Shown here: in pieces, positions 1-10,257 of the stretch
Layout of the letters: every line of letters begins with the position of its first letter
How positions within the stretch are numbered: the stretch's first letter is position 1
DNA from: Rhynchopus euleeides
Lineage: Eukaryota > Euglenozoa > Diplonemea > Diplonemida > Diplonemidae
Direction: 5' to 3'
NCBI GenBank assembly: GCA_963210315.1
Contig: OY723256.1
Span: 372,001-436,000 of the forward strand
DNA: 64,000 nt
The notes under the pieces: generated by a model
Seen by the model: only the letters and a program-made list of their open reading frames with translations
Databases searched by the model: none
Told to the model about the DNA's origin: nothing
Translations under genes and position numbers: made by a program

Positions 1-1878
1 GACAGTGGGGAGGGAAGGGAGGAAGGGAACACGGGTGGGGAAGGGAACACGGGTGGGGATACCGAGAGTGCAACGAAGGGGGAGACCCCTTCCCCGGATA
101 TTGTGCTCTCGGTTGAAAACCTAAAGGAGTTTTTGGGGGGGAAAATTAAGCACTGCAGGGCCCCTTCAAAGGTTGGGGATACAACCCGCCGGGCCTGCTA
201 CACGTCCCACTACAAGCAGGCTGTAGCCTCCTTGTTGTGGGCTGGGCTCCCGGTGATGGAGACCATGCGTGCTTACCTTTTTGCTCCTCCTACTCCTCCT
301 GGTAACCCTCCTATCCAAGTGAACCGGGACCAGTGTTCGACAACGGCAACTCGTTGGAAGAGAGACTTTCCCAAGGATAAGGCGATGAAGAGCCTCCCAG
401 CAAATGATGGAAAAACACATGCCAAAAGAAAGGCGGGGGGGGGGAGGTCGTGTTTCTTTCCTGAGGTGGAGGCCCACGTGCTTAAAGAAGTGGGAGAACG
501 GCGGAAGAACGACTTGCCAACGACGCGCCGCAAAATCAAGGAGCTTGCCATGTCCTTTGTTCCCTTCCCGAAAGGCTTCCAGGCTTCGGTGGAGTGGATT
601 GACGGTTGGGCCAGGAGAAACAAGTTTCAATTTCGTACTTCGCGCATTGCCAAGCTTTCTCTTGAAAAAGCCCGGGTCCAGTTGCACAGCTTCTGGTCCA
701 CCATCAGACGCCTCTCCATCGGGTCCGAGCTGCTGCACAACCCCTTTGGTACTTTTGACCTGGTTGTGAATGTGGATGAGTCTGCCTTGTACAAGAGCTC
801 TACCCGCAGGGACAAACTGTTGTGCTACACCACTGACACCAACATCATGGTCGATACCGATGCTGGCAAAAATAGATTTGCCACGTTGATTGGTGCTGTC
901 ACGTTCAGTGTGAAAGACAGGACCATTCTTGCGACAAAGCAGTCGATCGTTTTTAAAGGTGCGGGCGAGAGGATAAAGAAGGAGGAGCATCAGATTCACA
1001 AAGACTCGGGGGTTAACTGTACTTTCCAGAAAACCGGCTGGGTCAAAGAAGCCGAGTGGCGGTGGTGGATTGACAGCGTCTTGGCCCCCATTTGCAAAAA
1101 CAAAAACGTGCTTGTCATTTATGACTCGGCGACAACACACATTGCACCAAAAAATGTTGCGTACTTGCACAGGAAGACGGGGGCGAAGTCAGCGGTCATT
1201 CCAGGTGGGTTGACAGGAACAGTGCAGTACCTTGATGTGCATGCATTTGCACCATTCAAGGCTGCCTTCCACACTCACCTGGAAGGGCTCAAGGACAAAG
1301 CCCGTCTCGAGATGAAGAAATCAACAGCCGAAGGTTTTCGCCAGGATTGTCGCTTCACAGAGAGGTGGTACCGCGAGGCCATGTGCACCTCTGTTGGAGC
1401 TGTTTGGGGAAAGTCGGTGGAAAGTGTGAGGGGGGAGGTGGTAGCCGAGCGCTTGCGGGATATGGGGTACGTGCTGAAGGTGTCGGGTGAGGAGGACGGG
1501 TTCGTGAAGAGCTCCCTTTGTCCGGACCTCACCTTCGCACCAAGCACAGAAACATCCCCTGAGGCTGGTGGTGCGGACCTTGAACCTGGGTTGGACGGGA
1601 AGGCAAAAGAGAGCACAGAGAAGCAGTCCACCCAAAAGAAAGTTGTGTCTCAGCCAACCCAACAGTCAAGCATCTTGGCATGGGCGAAGCCGGTTCGTGT
1701 GAACTCTCTCACACAGACACAGCCTTCCCAGTCCTCCCAGTCCTCCCAAAAGAAGCGCGCAGCGTCCCCGACCACCCAGACTCCCAACAAACACCGCAGG
1801 CTCTGCAAAGGGTGTAGGAAGCCTGGGCACAACATGCAGACTTGCCCCAACAAGCCCAAGAACTTGAAGAAGAAGTAA
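1..1878 (+). CDS. Partial pogo/CENP-B-type (DDE_1) transposase with C-terminal zinc knuckle
   Basis: The frame is open to the left edge, so the 5' end is missing; the first codons encode a low-complexity stretch with two EGNTGG copies, and no in-frame ATG precedes the conserved part. Nucleotides ~455-650 read as a CENP-B-type helix-turn-helix. The DDE catalytic core follows: VNVDESALY (Asp codon 775), VIYDSATTHIAP (Asp 1123) and QYLDVHAFAPF (Asp 1234). The last two Asp are 36 residues apart, a DD36D layout in the range of pogo/Tigger elements. A basic Ser/Gln-rich tail ends in a CCHC knuckle, CKGCRKPGHNMQTC (1804-1845). Such enzymes cut and paste DNA at TA sites. No internal stop is seen, so the source element may be young, but its left end lies outside the window and no right inverted repeat was identified. 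A domesticated CENP-B-like host gene is less likely given the surroundings. Confidence 0.85.
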   Translation, partial: DSGEGREEGNTGGEGNTGGDTESATKGETPSPDIVLSVENLKEFLGGKIKHCRAPSKVGDTTRRACYTSHYKQAVASLLWAGLPVMETMRAYLFAPPTPPGNPPIQVNRDQCSTTATRWKRDFPKDKAMKSLPANDGKTHAKRKAGGGRSCFFPEVEAHVLKEVGERRKNDLPTTRRKIKELAMSFVPFPKGFQASVEWIDGWARRNKFQFRTSRIAKLSLEKARVQLHSFWSTIRRLSIGSELLHNPFGTFDLVVNVDESALYKSSTRRDKLLCYTTDTNIMVDTDAGKNRFATLIGAVTFSVKDRTILATKQSIVFKGAGERIKKEEHQIHKDSGVNCTFQKTGWVKEAEWRWWIDSVLAPICKNKNVLVIYDSATTHIAPKNVAYLHRKTGAKSAVIPGGLTGTVQYLDVHAFAPFKAAFHTHLEGLKDKARLEMKKSTAEGFRQDCRFTERWYREAMCTSVGAVWGKSVESVRGEVVAERLRDMGYVLKVSGEEDGFVKSSLCPDLTFAPSTETSPEAGGADLEPGLDGKAKESTEKQSTQKKVVSQPTQQSSILAWAKPVRVNSLTQTQPSQSSQSSQKKRAASPTTQTPNKHRRLCKGCRKPGHNMQTCPNKPKNLKKK

Positions 1879-2220
1879 GTTGGGGCGTGCTGGTTGTGGC
1901 TTGTCTTTTTCACATCTTTTTTTTAAGCATCAACGCACCAACCAACCACCGACAGTGAAGCTGACAGCTCTGATGAACTGTGTATGCTTTCACTAACTCA
2001 ACAAGAATGTCAACCAGGGGGGGCACCAGAGGGGGGGGGGGGCAATACAAATCAAAACGGTACGAAACCAAATGAGGGGCGAGTGGTAGGACGAGAACAG
2101 AGCGGATACTCGACCGGAAGGCAGAAGAAGTGAGAGACGGACGACAGCAGTGACCAGCGCGCCCCTGGTGGACCAAACAGCCCCGCAGAGCCCCTGCAAA
2201 CAGCGTTTTTAGGAAAAGTT
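1879..2220. other. 3' flank of the transposase, no gene seen
   Basis: Non-coding DNA with a long G run near 2029-2042. It may hold the 3' end of the transposon, but no inverted partner is visible because the left end lies outside the window. Confidence 0.4.
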
Positions 2221-2332
2221 GAATAGACGTACTAAGTACGTCTATTCGCTCGCAAACTATTTATTAATTTTCTGGCGAGGTCGATTTAGGCCCGCGCGTT
2301 CGCCGAATAGTAGTACTAAGTACGTTTATTTG
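2221..2332. repeat. Pair of related 27-28-bp palindromes
   Basis: 2221-2247 is a palindrome with 13-bp arms around a single central base (GAATAGACGTACT and its complement). 2305-2332 is a diverged copy of the same palindrome with TAGTACTAAGTACG at its centre. They lie 58 bp apart just downstream of the transposase and could be subterminal transposon sites; this is inference. Confidence 0.6.
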
Positions 2333-3429
2333 ACCCCCCCCTGTAACTTTTTAATTTTTCGGAGTAATTTTGATTAATTTTGCTGTTCCGGCGAATAATC
2401 GAAAATTAATTTTTAATTTTTGGAAATTTAAAAGTTAATTTTGGAAAATTGGCCATTTTTGGCCCTTTGAACACAAAAACGGACAAGTCGTAGGGGGACC
2501 CCAACACCCCAGAGACCCCCTTCTGGGACCAAAAAGTGCACGAAAGGGGTTAACACGGCCCAATTCGTTGATTTTGTGTATTTCCCTGCTAAAAAACGAT
2601 TTTTGTGTGGGCGAGTCGTTGTAGAAAATCGCGAAAAATGTCAAAAAATCGAAATTTTCACAGAGGCCCAAAAACGTGTTCCTGGGTGAAAAATGTGACC
2701 AAACACCGATTTCTGGCCATTTCTGGGTGGTTTTTGGGGGTTTCTGGCCATCTTTCAGCGATTTTTCTGGTCAGCAGAACCCACCCAGAAGCCCTTAGAA
2801 AATGGCTGGTGGCAGTTTTGGGTCGAATTGAACAGAAGGACGAATTGCTCGCCAACTCGTTCGATACACGAAAATTTGGGCATTTTCCGTTACTCTGAAC
2901 ACATTCGCACACCATGAGAAAATTTCGAATTTGAGAGGCTGTGCCAAGCTCATCCCCTGTCTGCATCCCGGACCGTGGCCTATCGAACTGCCCGATTTTT
3001 CCCACTTTTCACCTTGCGTAGCTGGGGAGGGGCGATTAACTGCAATTAATTTCCGGAATTAATTTTTTGAAAAATTAATTCCGGAAATTAATTAAAATTA
3101 ATTTTTCAAAAAATTAACTTTTCGGATAGCAAAAATTAAAAATTACAAAAATTAATTTTCTGCCATGTTGCTCTGTCAAACTGACACAGTTTGTCAGAGT
3201 CAAGATCCCTCGAACAATGAAAATCCACGAGAACAGCCGTCGCACATGCACTTGAGGCCCCATCAAGTAGGAATTGTAAATGGAAAGTAATGGGGGGGTG
3301 GGTCTGTGCAGGGAAGATAGCTCGGCGTGAAAAATAACCTGATGCCATGCAAGGTACTCCCCTAGTTTTCAATGGAAATTGGCCCATATCAACAGGAAAT
3401 GGCTGGAACACCCGTCGTTTCAGCAGGTT
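2333..3429. other. AT-rich island, no gene seen
   Basis: Base composition drops sharply from the GC-rich surroundings, with repeated TTAATTTTT tracts. A perfect 24-bp inverted repeat with a 2-nt loop sits at 3044-3067 and 3070-3093 around a CCGGAAATTAATT core. A motif GGTTTTTGGGGGTTTCTGGCC (2728 on) recurs, diverged, in the ends of the element at 3568-4717, so part of this stretch is probably transposon debris. Confidence 0.5.
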
Positions 3430-3493
3430 CACCCGTCGAGTCGACGGGTGCCACCCGTCGACTCGACGGGTGGGCCCGTCGAGTCGACGGGTG
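3430..3493. repeat. Three tandem GTCGAC-centred palindromes
   Basis: Three palindromes follow one another at 3430-3450, 3452-3472 and 3475-3493, each built on CACCCGTCGA and its complement around one central base. A degenerate continuation (CCCGTCG, GACTAGTCGA) runs to ~3556. The period is about 22-23 bp. Confidence 0.7.
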
Positions 3494-3567
3494 CCGCCTG
3501 TCGAGTTTTCACCCGTCGTCCCGACTAGTCGACCCCACCCGTCACTGCCCGACTAGTCCGTGGTGTA

Positions 3568-4717
3568 GGGAAAACCTTAAGGGGTAAACTTTACGGGATT
3601 TTTCACATAGGCGAGGAACACGCACATAATGGCAGTAAACCTGAAACCCCGGCCCCTGGGAGTATTTGGGGGCGGTCTGGGTGGTTTTTGGGGGTATTTG
3701 GTCACTTCTGAGCCAATCCGTGACCATGCTCAAAAAAGTGTCATGGTTTGGTTCCGGCCCCCTCATCCGAACCACCCTTCCGAGCCCGTCCCGCCCAACT
3801 TGCCCGCAACATGCCGCCTTTTCTTGTCTTGGGTGGGCACTGATGCCTCCGGTTCAATTTGGGAGCAAATGCGTGTGACAAGCTTGGGAAGGAGCGTCTT
3901 CTCGCCGGCATTTCCTGATAACACTTGCTGCAGCGTCCACCGACCACTGCGCCTGCCGGTTTGCACACCGAATAAGGCTTTGGAACCCACACCGGCATAT
4001 TTTCCAAAGACGCCAGCCCCAAAATCCACTCGCGCACCGTCTCCAGCCTCTCCTTTCCATCTGCGGCTGAGTTCCCCAGCATTCTGACCGTCGTCCGGCA
4101 TCTCTTTTAGCTCTTGCAGTGCTGCAATGAAGAGCGCGTAAGTGGGGGTGATGGTGCAGATGACGAGGATCATCGCCACTGAGAAGTGCCACTGCAGTAC
4201 CGTAGAGCCGGGGTGACACAGGTTATACACCACACCCACTTCGCTGTTGCTGTTACCCCTGATGAAGTCCCCAATGCATCCGACACTTCAGGGAGGGCAC
4301 ATAATATCGCCTCCCGAGCGACGCCCTGCATTCGCAGACACACCCGATCTTTGTTGAGGATGTCGGCAGAAACCTGACAGAACACTCGCTGAAATACCAT
4401 TTTCTTGGCCCGATAGTACTCAGATGTCTCATCAGAGGCGGCAGAACGTGGTACATGACGGGGGATGGTGATGACGCAGGTGACAGGGTGCTCGGGAGAC
4501 TCAGCCGGGGAGGGGTTCGGTACCAAACCATGACACTTTTTTCAACACAGCGTTTCAGCCGCGTTCCGGGGCACCAAAGTGGGTGTCCCACACCCAGGGG
4601 CGGTTTTTGGGGTGGTCTGGCCACTTTTTCAGCATTTTTGGGGGGTTTCTGGTCGAAAATTGCCTATGTCGAAAAATGTCGTAAAGTTGAGGGATTTCGG
4701 TACCTTAAGACGGTCCC
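3568..4717. mobile_element. 1.15-kb non-autonomous DNA transposon with ~180-bp diverged inverted ends and TA flanks
   Basis: The outer ends match in inverted orientation: GGGAAAACCTTAAGG on the left against TACCTTAAGACGGTCCC on the right, each directly bordered by TA (3566-3567 and 4718-4719). Further matching blocks run inward on both sides: AACTTTACG, ATTTTTC, ACATAGGC and AAAAAAGTGTCATGGTTTGG (3729-3750 against 4525-4546 inverted). No transposase is present. The ~750-bp interior reads like protein on the minus strand: 4526-4170 encodes SEYYRAKKMVFQRVFCQVSA, then the frame shifts to 4239-3763 with a hydrophobic stretch, VAMILVICTITPTYALFIAA. That looks like a captured host-gene fragment, but I do not recognise the source. 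TA flanks fit a Tc1/mariner/pogo-type mobiliser such as the enzyme at 1-1878; this link is inference. Confidence 0.65.
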
Positions 4718-5856
4718 TACCCCCCCCCCCCCCGCCCCCCCCGCACTGCCATGCGACGCACACAGGTGTGAAGGGGGGGTGTGGGGTGCGGGACACAACA
4801 CCCGAGGGCATACCACAGCTAGCGCGCCCCTCTCCGCCTCGTTGGCAAACACGCTCTGCAGGTCCAACTCAACAATGCCACGGTTGCGGCATGACACGTG
4901 CATCGTACCACCGCCCGGCGGCAGTGCAGGGCTCGGGGGCGGAGCGTTGGTGTGGCCGTGGTGGGAACCACGCCAGGCAGCAGCGGACCACCCCCTCCCC
5001 AGGATCCGTGCCCACAGTCCTGCTGTGTGGGTGTGGGGTGCTGGCAACGCATCGAGAGGGGGCGGGATGATGCCGCCCAGAAGTGTGGAAGAGTGATCAC
5101 CCCGAACAAAGGAGATGCCTCGCTGCGGTGGACAGAGAGGCGGAGGGGGAGGAGGGGGAGCGGTGGGGTGGTGGGGTGGGGGGGCGGGGGCTCGTTCCCC
5201 ACTGCACAGCAAGGTAGTTCCGGTTGCACGACAGGCACTCCGTTTGCCGCACTGATGCCTTGTGCAAACTCGTGTGTGGTAGATCACAACACAGGGGTTT
5301 GCAAAGTGCGCCGTGAGGGCAAGAAGTGACTGCCACCGCTGCATCGGCGACCATTTGGTTTGGCAGACGCACGGAAGACAACCAGCCTTGTCGCACTGTA
5401 TGTTTTCCCCGAATGTGGCAAAAGCCTATCAGCGCACTTTGCGAACGAACGGACCTATGACATAGTATGTATGTATCTTTTCCGACGAAGAGGGACGAAG
5501 AGCTGAGGATTGCCCTTCCTGCCCTCAGCTTTATACCAGACTCCCTCTGACCCCCCACCCCACTCCACACCACTGCGTTAAGCTTGCGGTCAAGTAACGT
5601 TTCACCCACCCACCCACCCGGGGTTCCCTTCGCCCACGCCAGCCGCCTTGCCATTTTGAAGGAAAAGGGGCATAAACATGCTGCTTCTGCGATCGTATTT
5701 TCCCGGCCGGAAAAAAACTCCGACCACCACACATGCCACATTTATCGAATCATCGGCTCGCCATCTGTCCCGCGCACGCCGGCTCTCCAGGGCTGGGGTG
5801 TGCACGGCGCTGCAGGGCGTGCCGAGAGCACCGCCCCCCAACCGATCCGCGCACGC
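4718..5856. other. Intergenic, with a C-rich run and one possible orphan exon
   Basis: A C-rich run starts at 4720. On the minus strand, 4903-4814 reads from an ATG for 30 codons (MHVSCRNRGIVELDLQSVFA onward) and ends exactly at a GTATGC donor like those of the real genes here. No partner exon was found and the protein is not recognised, so this may be the first coding exon of a gene disrupted by the element at 3568-4717, or chance. The rest is low-complexity. Confidence 0.3.
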
Positions 5857-7316
5857 CTAGTCTGCGTCCTGCACGTTCTGCGGGGGGAGGTCTTCTGTCC
5901 TGGGCGAGGCACGTGGCGCGCTTGCCGGCCTCTCCTTCTCCTCCGTGGCACGGCGGGCGCTGCCCTCCTTCTTCTCTTCCGGGCGGTCCTCGTCACGCGC
6001 ACGGCCACGGTCGCTGTCACGTTCACGGGAGCGGTCGTCGTCCCGCCCCCGTCTCCTGTCTCCCTCGTCCCGCCTGTCCTCCCGCCTGTCGTCCCGTCTG
6101 TCATCCCGCCTATCGTCCCGCCTGTCGTCCCGCCTATCGGTGTGGACGTACTTGCAGTTCCTGTGTTGGTGAGGCATTTCAATGGTTGTCAGGGCAGGGG
6201 GTGGGGGGCAAGGCATTTGGGTGACAAACATCACAACGAGAAGCCGCCAGCCCGCCCGAGAAAAGAAAGGTGCCCACGGCGCCTGGCTGCCGGCAGGTTT
6301 TGACGAGACATATGATCAGAGCTGGCTCGAGTTGGTTGCCCTGTTGTTTGTTGGGGACTCTGCTGCTCGATGCCAGCTCTGGTCACCACTCGACAGCAAC
6401 GCTACATAGCTGTGAGCACGGGGTGGGTGGCATACGCTCCCCAGCGGCAGTCTCCTGCGGCGTAGTCCCTGCACGGCACGTTGACCCTGCGACGGTCATC
6501 ACGACGGTCATCGCGCCGATCGCGGAAGTCGCGACCCCCACGGTCACGGTCACGGTCACGACCCCTGTGTGGTGTGTGGGGTGCAGGTCGGCAGGGGGCA
6601 CACGCACACGTCCGTTTTTCCTGACTGCGGAACACACCAAGCACCCCCCTGCAGGCAGTGTGCGAGCCTTTGACGCTACCTCTCCACTCACAAACAGGCA
6701 CAGCACAGAATGATGGCATACTCATGGAGGAAGAGGCAGTCGCGCGACGTGCGAATGCATCGCCCGTTCTGTGGGTGTGTGTGGGAGTGGCGATGGCGAT
6801 GGGAGGTGATGGGGGGTGACGGAGAGTGAGGGTGTGGAGCTTTGAGCCCCCCCCCCCCCCAAGACGAAGCACATTTCGAGGGGGCACTGCATCTCAAGAC
6901 AGCATTTTCTTGGCTTGCCTCTTCCGAAAGCCCCCTTTTCCTGAGGCCCAGGGTTCATTCGACACCCAAAGGAACTGTAGAAAGCAGAAGAAACCCAGCG
7001 GGGGCAATCATACCAGGTAGTCGCGGCACACTTCGTTCCTCCCACGACGTGCCACACGGTCCGTCCCGCCACGGCGCCTGTCCCGGTCCGGCGTGTCACG
7101 GCGGCGCCGGGGTGGCGAGCGGGAAGAGGAGTAGGAAGACGATCTCCGCCTCCTCCTGGAATCGCGGCGCCGCCTGTCGCGCGAGTCATCGTCGTCACGC
7201 CTGCGCCTGCTGTCAACACTGTCCGACGACGACCTCCGCCGGCGCTTGGAAGGCGCCCCCCTCCGGCCACGCCGGGGGCTGCTACTCACCGAGGATTCAC
7301 TCGGACTCCGAGGCAT
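5857..7316 (-). CDS. RS/RD-rich protein with two CCCH zinc fingers (four exons), likely RNA-binding
   Basis: Exons on the minus strand are 7316-7014, 6768-6722 (47-nt microexon), 6564-6436 and 6160-5857, giving 260 aa. The start ATG opens MPRSPSESSVSSSPRRG, an Arg/Ser-rich arm of ~90 residues. Finger 1 is C97-x7-C105-x6-C112-x3-H116 (VCRDYL|NGRCIRTSRDCLFLH), the muscleblind-type spacing. Finger 2 is C148-x7-C156-x5-C162-x3-H166 (CRDYAAGDCRWGANCKYVH). Both fingers are interrupted by introns and are only complete after splicing, which strongly supports the model. RD/DDRR repeats separate and follow the fingers. Donors are GTATGA, GTATGC and GTATGC; acceptors end in ACAG; introns are 245, 157 and 275 nt. 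CCCH plus RS content suggests a nuclear pre-mRNA splicing or processing factor; the exact orthologue is not assigned. Confidence 0.85.
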
Positions 7317-8233
7317 CGCAGGAGTGGGCAGCACTGTGTGCCCTGTGCCTGCCTGCAGAGGTGATGGTGGTGGTGGGTGTTCGACTGGGGGTGGCATAGG
7401 GTGGTGCAGGGTGCGCTCGAGGAGGGGGCCAGATTATGCTGACAACAAGCACTCCGGGAGCGGGGGGTGGAGAAGGTGGCGGGAGGGGGGCATGGCATGG
7501 AAGCGATTTTGGCGTTGGCGTTGGAACAGGAGATCGTCTCTGCGGCAAGAAGGCTTCGAATGGGGGGGGAGGTGGAGGGTGGTGGGGGTTGGCTGCACTG
7601 AGCACAGATAGCACAGGGCAACCAAAGAAAAGATGACGGGCAGTTCTTTTTTTGAGAGTTGTGTGCCCACAACGCAAGGAAGCTGTGTCAGCACAAACAC
7701 TTCTGGCTATGCAGTCATAAATGTGCCACTACGACACCCCTTTTATGATGTGAGGGAACTCACACATTTGTTTTCTGCAGGTCATAATGAAGAGAGGGAG
7801 AAAAACCCCCCGCTCCCCCCCCCCCTCCAACATGGCTCTGTCTCCTGGTAGCAGCGCACATTCTACTCTGCGCGCCGGGCAAAGCACTACCACGACGGGT
7901 GGCGGAGGCAGCCCGCTCCCACAAACCCCCCCTCTCCTGCACCACACTCACTGCTGTTTCTTCCTTCTTCTTTCTTCTCCTTCCCGCTGCGTTGGGATGC
8001 CATATTCTACATCGGCTGAAAAAGTGGCAGCATCATGCACACCTCCCCCCCCACCCCCACCGCCCTCCCCGCCTGCCTCCAACTTTCTCTGAGAAATGCG
8101 ACTAACAAAATGACAAACTGAATCTGGCATCGGTTTTCACTGAATAGGGGATCGTCGCAGGATACACTTTTTTTCAGGGAGGGGGTGACACTCAGGGGGA
8201 CAGCTTCAACCTTCCCCCCCTCTCCCCCCCGCT
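7317..8233. other. Intergenic, no gene seen
   Basis: Separates the CCCH gene start from the La-motif gene stop. Pyrimidine- and purine-rich tracts with short C runs; ORFs here are low-complexity and resemble nothing known. Confidence 0.5.
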
Positions 8234-9280
8234 TCAATGCCGTTTGCCTCTCCGCACACCACCGGAGGGCGCTGAAGACGCCTTCGCTCCCGACGCCCTC
8301 CCCCCACGCTTTCCACGCTTCAGCTCCGCCTCCATCTCCTTCACCTTGCGCACCCCGATGAACCCATCGGCAGTCCTCCCGCGCTGCAGCGTCCGTATCA
8401 CAACCTCCTGGAATTGCTGCGGCAGCGCCTTCCCTAGCTTCACCCTATAGTGCCCGAAGGGGCTGGCCCCGCTGTACGATGGATCCTCAACCACGACAAG
8501 GTAGGTGCTGTTGCGGATCGCACGCAGCACATCCTCCTCCGAGGCTCCCATCTTTGTCAAGGCGGGTGCGGACGCGACATACTCAAAGGGGAAGGAACCC
8601 CGTTCATCCAGCTCCTGGAGGGTCAGGAAGTCGTACGGCAGGTTGTCCACCCCAAAGTAATATTCGGCTTGGCGCTGGATACGCGCGGCGCGGGTCTGCC
8701 GTGACCCGCCCCCCCCCTCCTCCTCCTCCACCTCCACCACCGCCTCCGCCCGGTCCTCCTGGCTCTGCCCCCTCTGCATGACAACCTGGGCCGCAGGGGC
8801 ATCCGACTGGAGAGTCAGCTTCGCCGCCTCCCGCACAGAGCGCGGGAGCTTCGGGACGCGCGAGACACTCCGGCCATCCTCGCCCATCTCGAAGAAATCG
8901 ATCCCCTCACGGCCTGGAAGGCGGAGGGCGTCGAGGATGATGGGGACATCCGACTCTACCCTGCCTGCCAGGTAGCTCAGTGGGACAAAGCGGTTCTCCC
9001 CAAGTGTGAGCAGCAGGTCCCTGTCGTACGGCAGGGATTCGTCGCTGAATAAATCTTCTAAAAGCAGCCGCACCCTGCGCAGTTGCCGCGCTGCCGCGTG
9101 GTCCTCCGCCCTGCGAGGGGTCGGCGTGCCGCCAGGGGGGCCGCAGCTGCCATCACGGCGGGGTGGCGGCCCGCTGCTGCCGCTGCGCCGGGTGGAGGTG
9201 GGGCGAGGCGCGGGGCCTCTGCTGCCGCTGCGGTCGCGTGAGGAGTGACCCTTCCCGCAATCCCGGCCCCGATCTGACAT
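8234..9280 (-). CDS. Protein with two La-type RNA-binding motifs, no RRM
   Basis: Intronless, 348 aa, from ATG 9280 (MSDRGRDCGKG); the frame stays open a little upstream but without an earlier ATG. Residues 1-60 are Arg/Ser/Gly/Pro-rich. La motif 1 spans ~66-145: RLLLEDLFSDESLPYDRDLL, then GENRFVPLSYLA and a DVPIILDALR helix. An acidic linker (VVEVEEEEGGGG) leads to La motif 2 at ~200-283: RQAEYYFGVDNLPYDFL, then RGSFPFEYVAS and EEDVLRAIRNST. Both carry the family hallmark (aromatic, F/Y, S/G-D-x-NLP-Y-D). The C-terminus is Lys/Arg-rich. La and LARP proteins bind RNA 3' ends or poly(A) and normally have one La motif followed by an RRM; here there are two and no evident RRM. The role is inferred as RNA binding; no closer LARP class can be assigned. 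Confidence 0.8.
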   Translation of the reverse strand: MSDRGRDCGKGHSSRDRSGSRGPAPRPTSTRRSGSSGPPPRRDGSCGPPGGTPTPRRAEDHAAARQLRRVRLLLEDLFSDESLPYDRDLLLTLGENRFVPLSYLAGRVESDVPIILDALRLPGREGIDFFEMGEDGRSVSRVPKLPRSVREAAKLTLQSDAPAAQVVMQRGQSQEDRAEAVVEVEEEEGGGGSRQTRAARIQRQAEYYFGVDNLPYDFLTLQELDERGSFPFEYVASAPALTKMGASEEDVLRAIRNSTYLVVVEDPSYSGASPFGHYRVKLGKALPQQFQEVVIRTLQRGRTADGFIGVRKVKEMEAELKRGKRGGRASGAKASSAPSGGVRRGKRH

Positions 9281-10257
9281 GGTGGCGGGGAAGGGAGGGG
9301 AGCTCTCTGTGAATTTGAGTTGTGTTTTGGTTGTGACCAAAAAAATTTTGGGGGGGTGTAAACCTCAGCACCTTTCTTGAGATTTGCTGGCACGATTGGG
9401 GGGAGAGGGGTGTGGGGGGGGTGGGGGGGGGGGGGGGGTGGGGATGCGCCTTTGGGGGGTTCTTCTGCAGCAAAGCCATCGCCAACACCCAGGCCCCTCC
9501 CGAGAGGTGTTTTTTTTCCGGCAAAATAATCCGCGCCGCGCTGCCAATTTTTTTGGTTTTGTTTTGGATTCTGTTTCGAGAGGGGGTTCGGTATTGCCCC
9601 CCCGACCCCCCTGCCTCCCCCCCTCCCTCCCTCATGGATAGAGGGGCGATGCGCGGGTGGGATGGCACGGGGGTTCTCAGGGGAACTGAGGGCAGGGGCA
9701 CCACACACATGCCGGCGGGATATTCCGTCGGAGGAAAACAGAACTGCCTGACTTACGGCCCTCAGACCATCACCCCCCCGCCCCCCACCCCCCATGCACC
9801 ACAACGAAGGTGCGCACACAACCCGACACACAGTGCAGTCGTTAGGCCGTTCTCAAAGTGGTTTGCCAAAATGGGGGCAACTTGACAACCCGCGGTGGTT
9901 TGCTCAGTTGCTGGCAGGATTTACCCACCCCCACCAGTGTGGGGGGCGGGGATCCCGCCAAACACCCCCCCCCCCACCATTCCAATAAACCGTTTGAAGA
10001 GAAGAAGGCGATCTCGCGAATGCACCATGCAAACTCCCCACACTGCCCCCCACCCCCCACCCGCAGCCACCCCACCCCCCACATTCCTCCTTTCCCGAGA
10101 GGCGCACTGCGCTTTGTAAGCACACCGGAAGAGCTGAGAGATGAGGGGCACGCAGGAGCCCCACGTGAGGTGCCGGAACCTGGCCCACCGCAGGCTGCTG
10201 GCGCGAGGGTGCGCCTTCTCGCATCCCGCGGGGAGGTCAAGGCGTGGAGAAGGGAGG
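9281..10257. other. Intergenic, no gene seen
   Basis: Upstream of the La-motif gene and downstream of MRPL47. Holds a G-rich run near 9415-9440 and several C-rich tracts. Nothing recognisable on either strand. Confidence 0.5.

Noticed and set aside
4664-5344. 226-codon minus-strand ORF as a whole gene
   Set aside because: Most of it is Pro/His low-complexity from C and G runs; only the 30-codon stretch 4903-4814 is worth noting.
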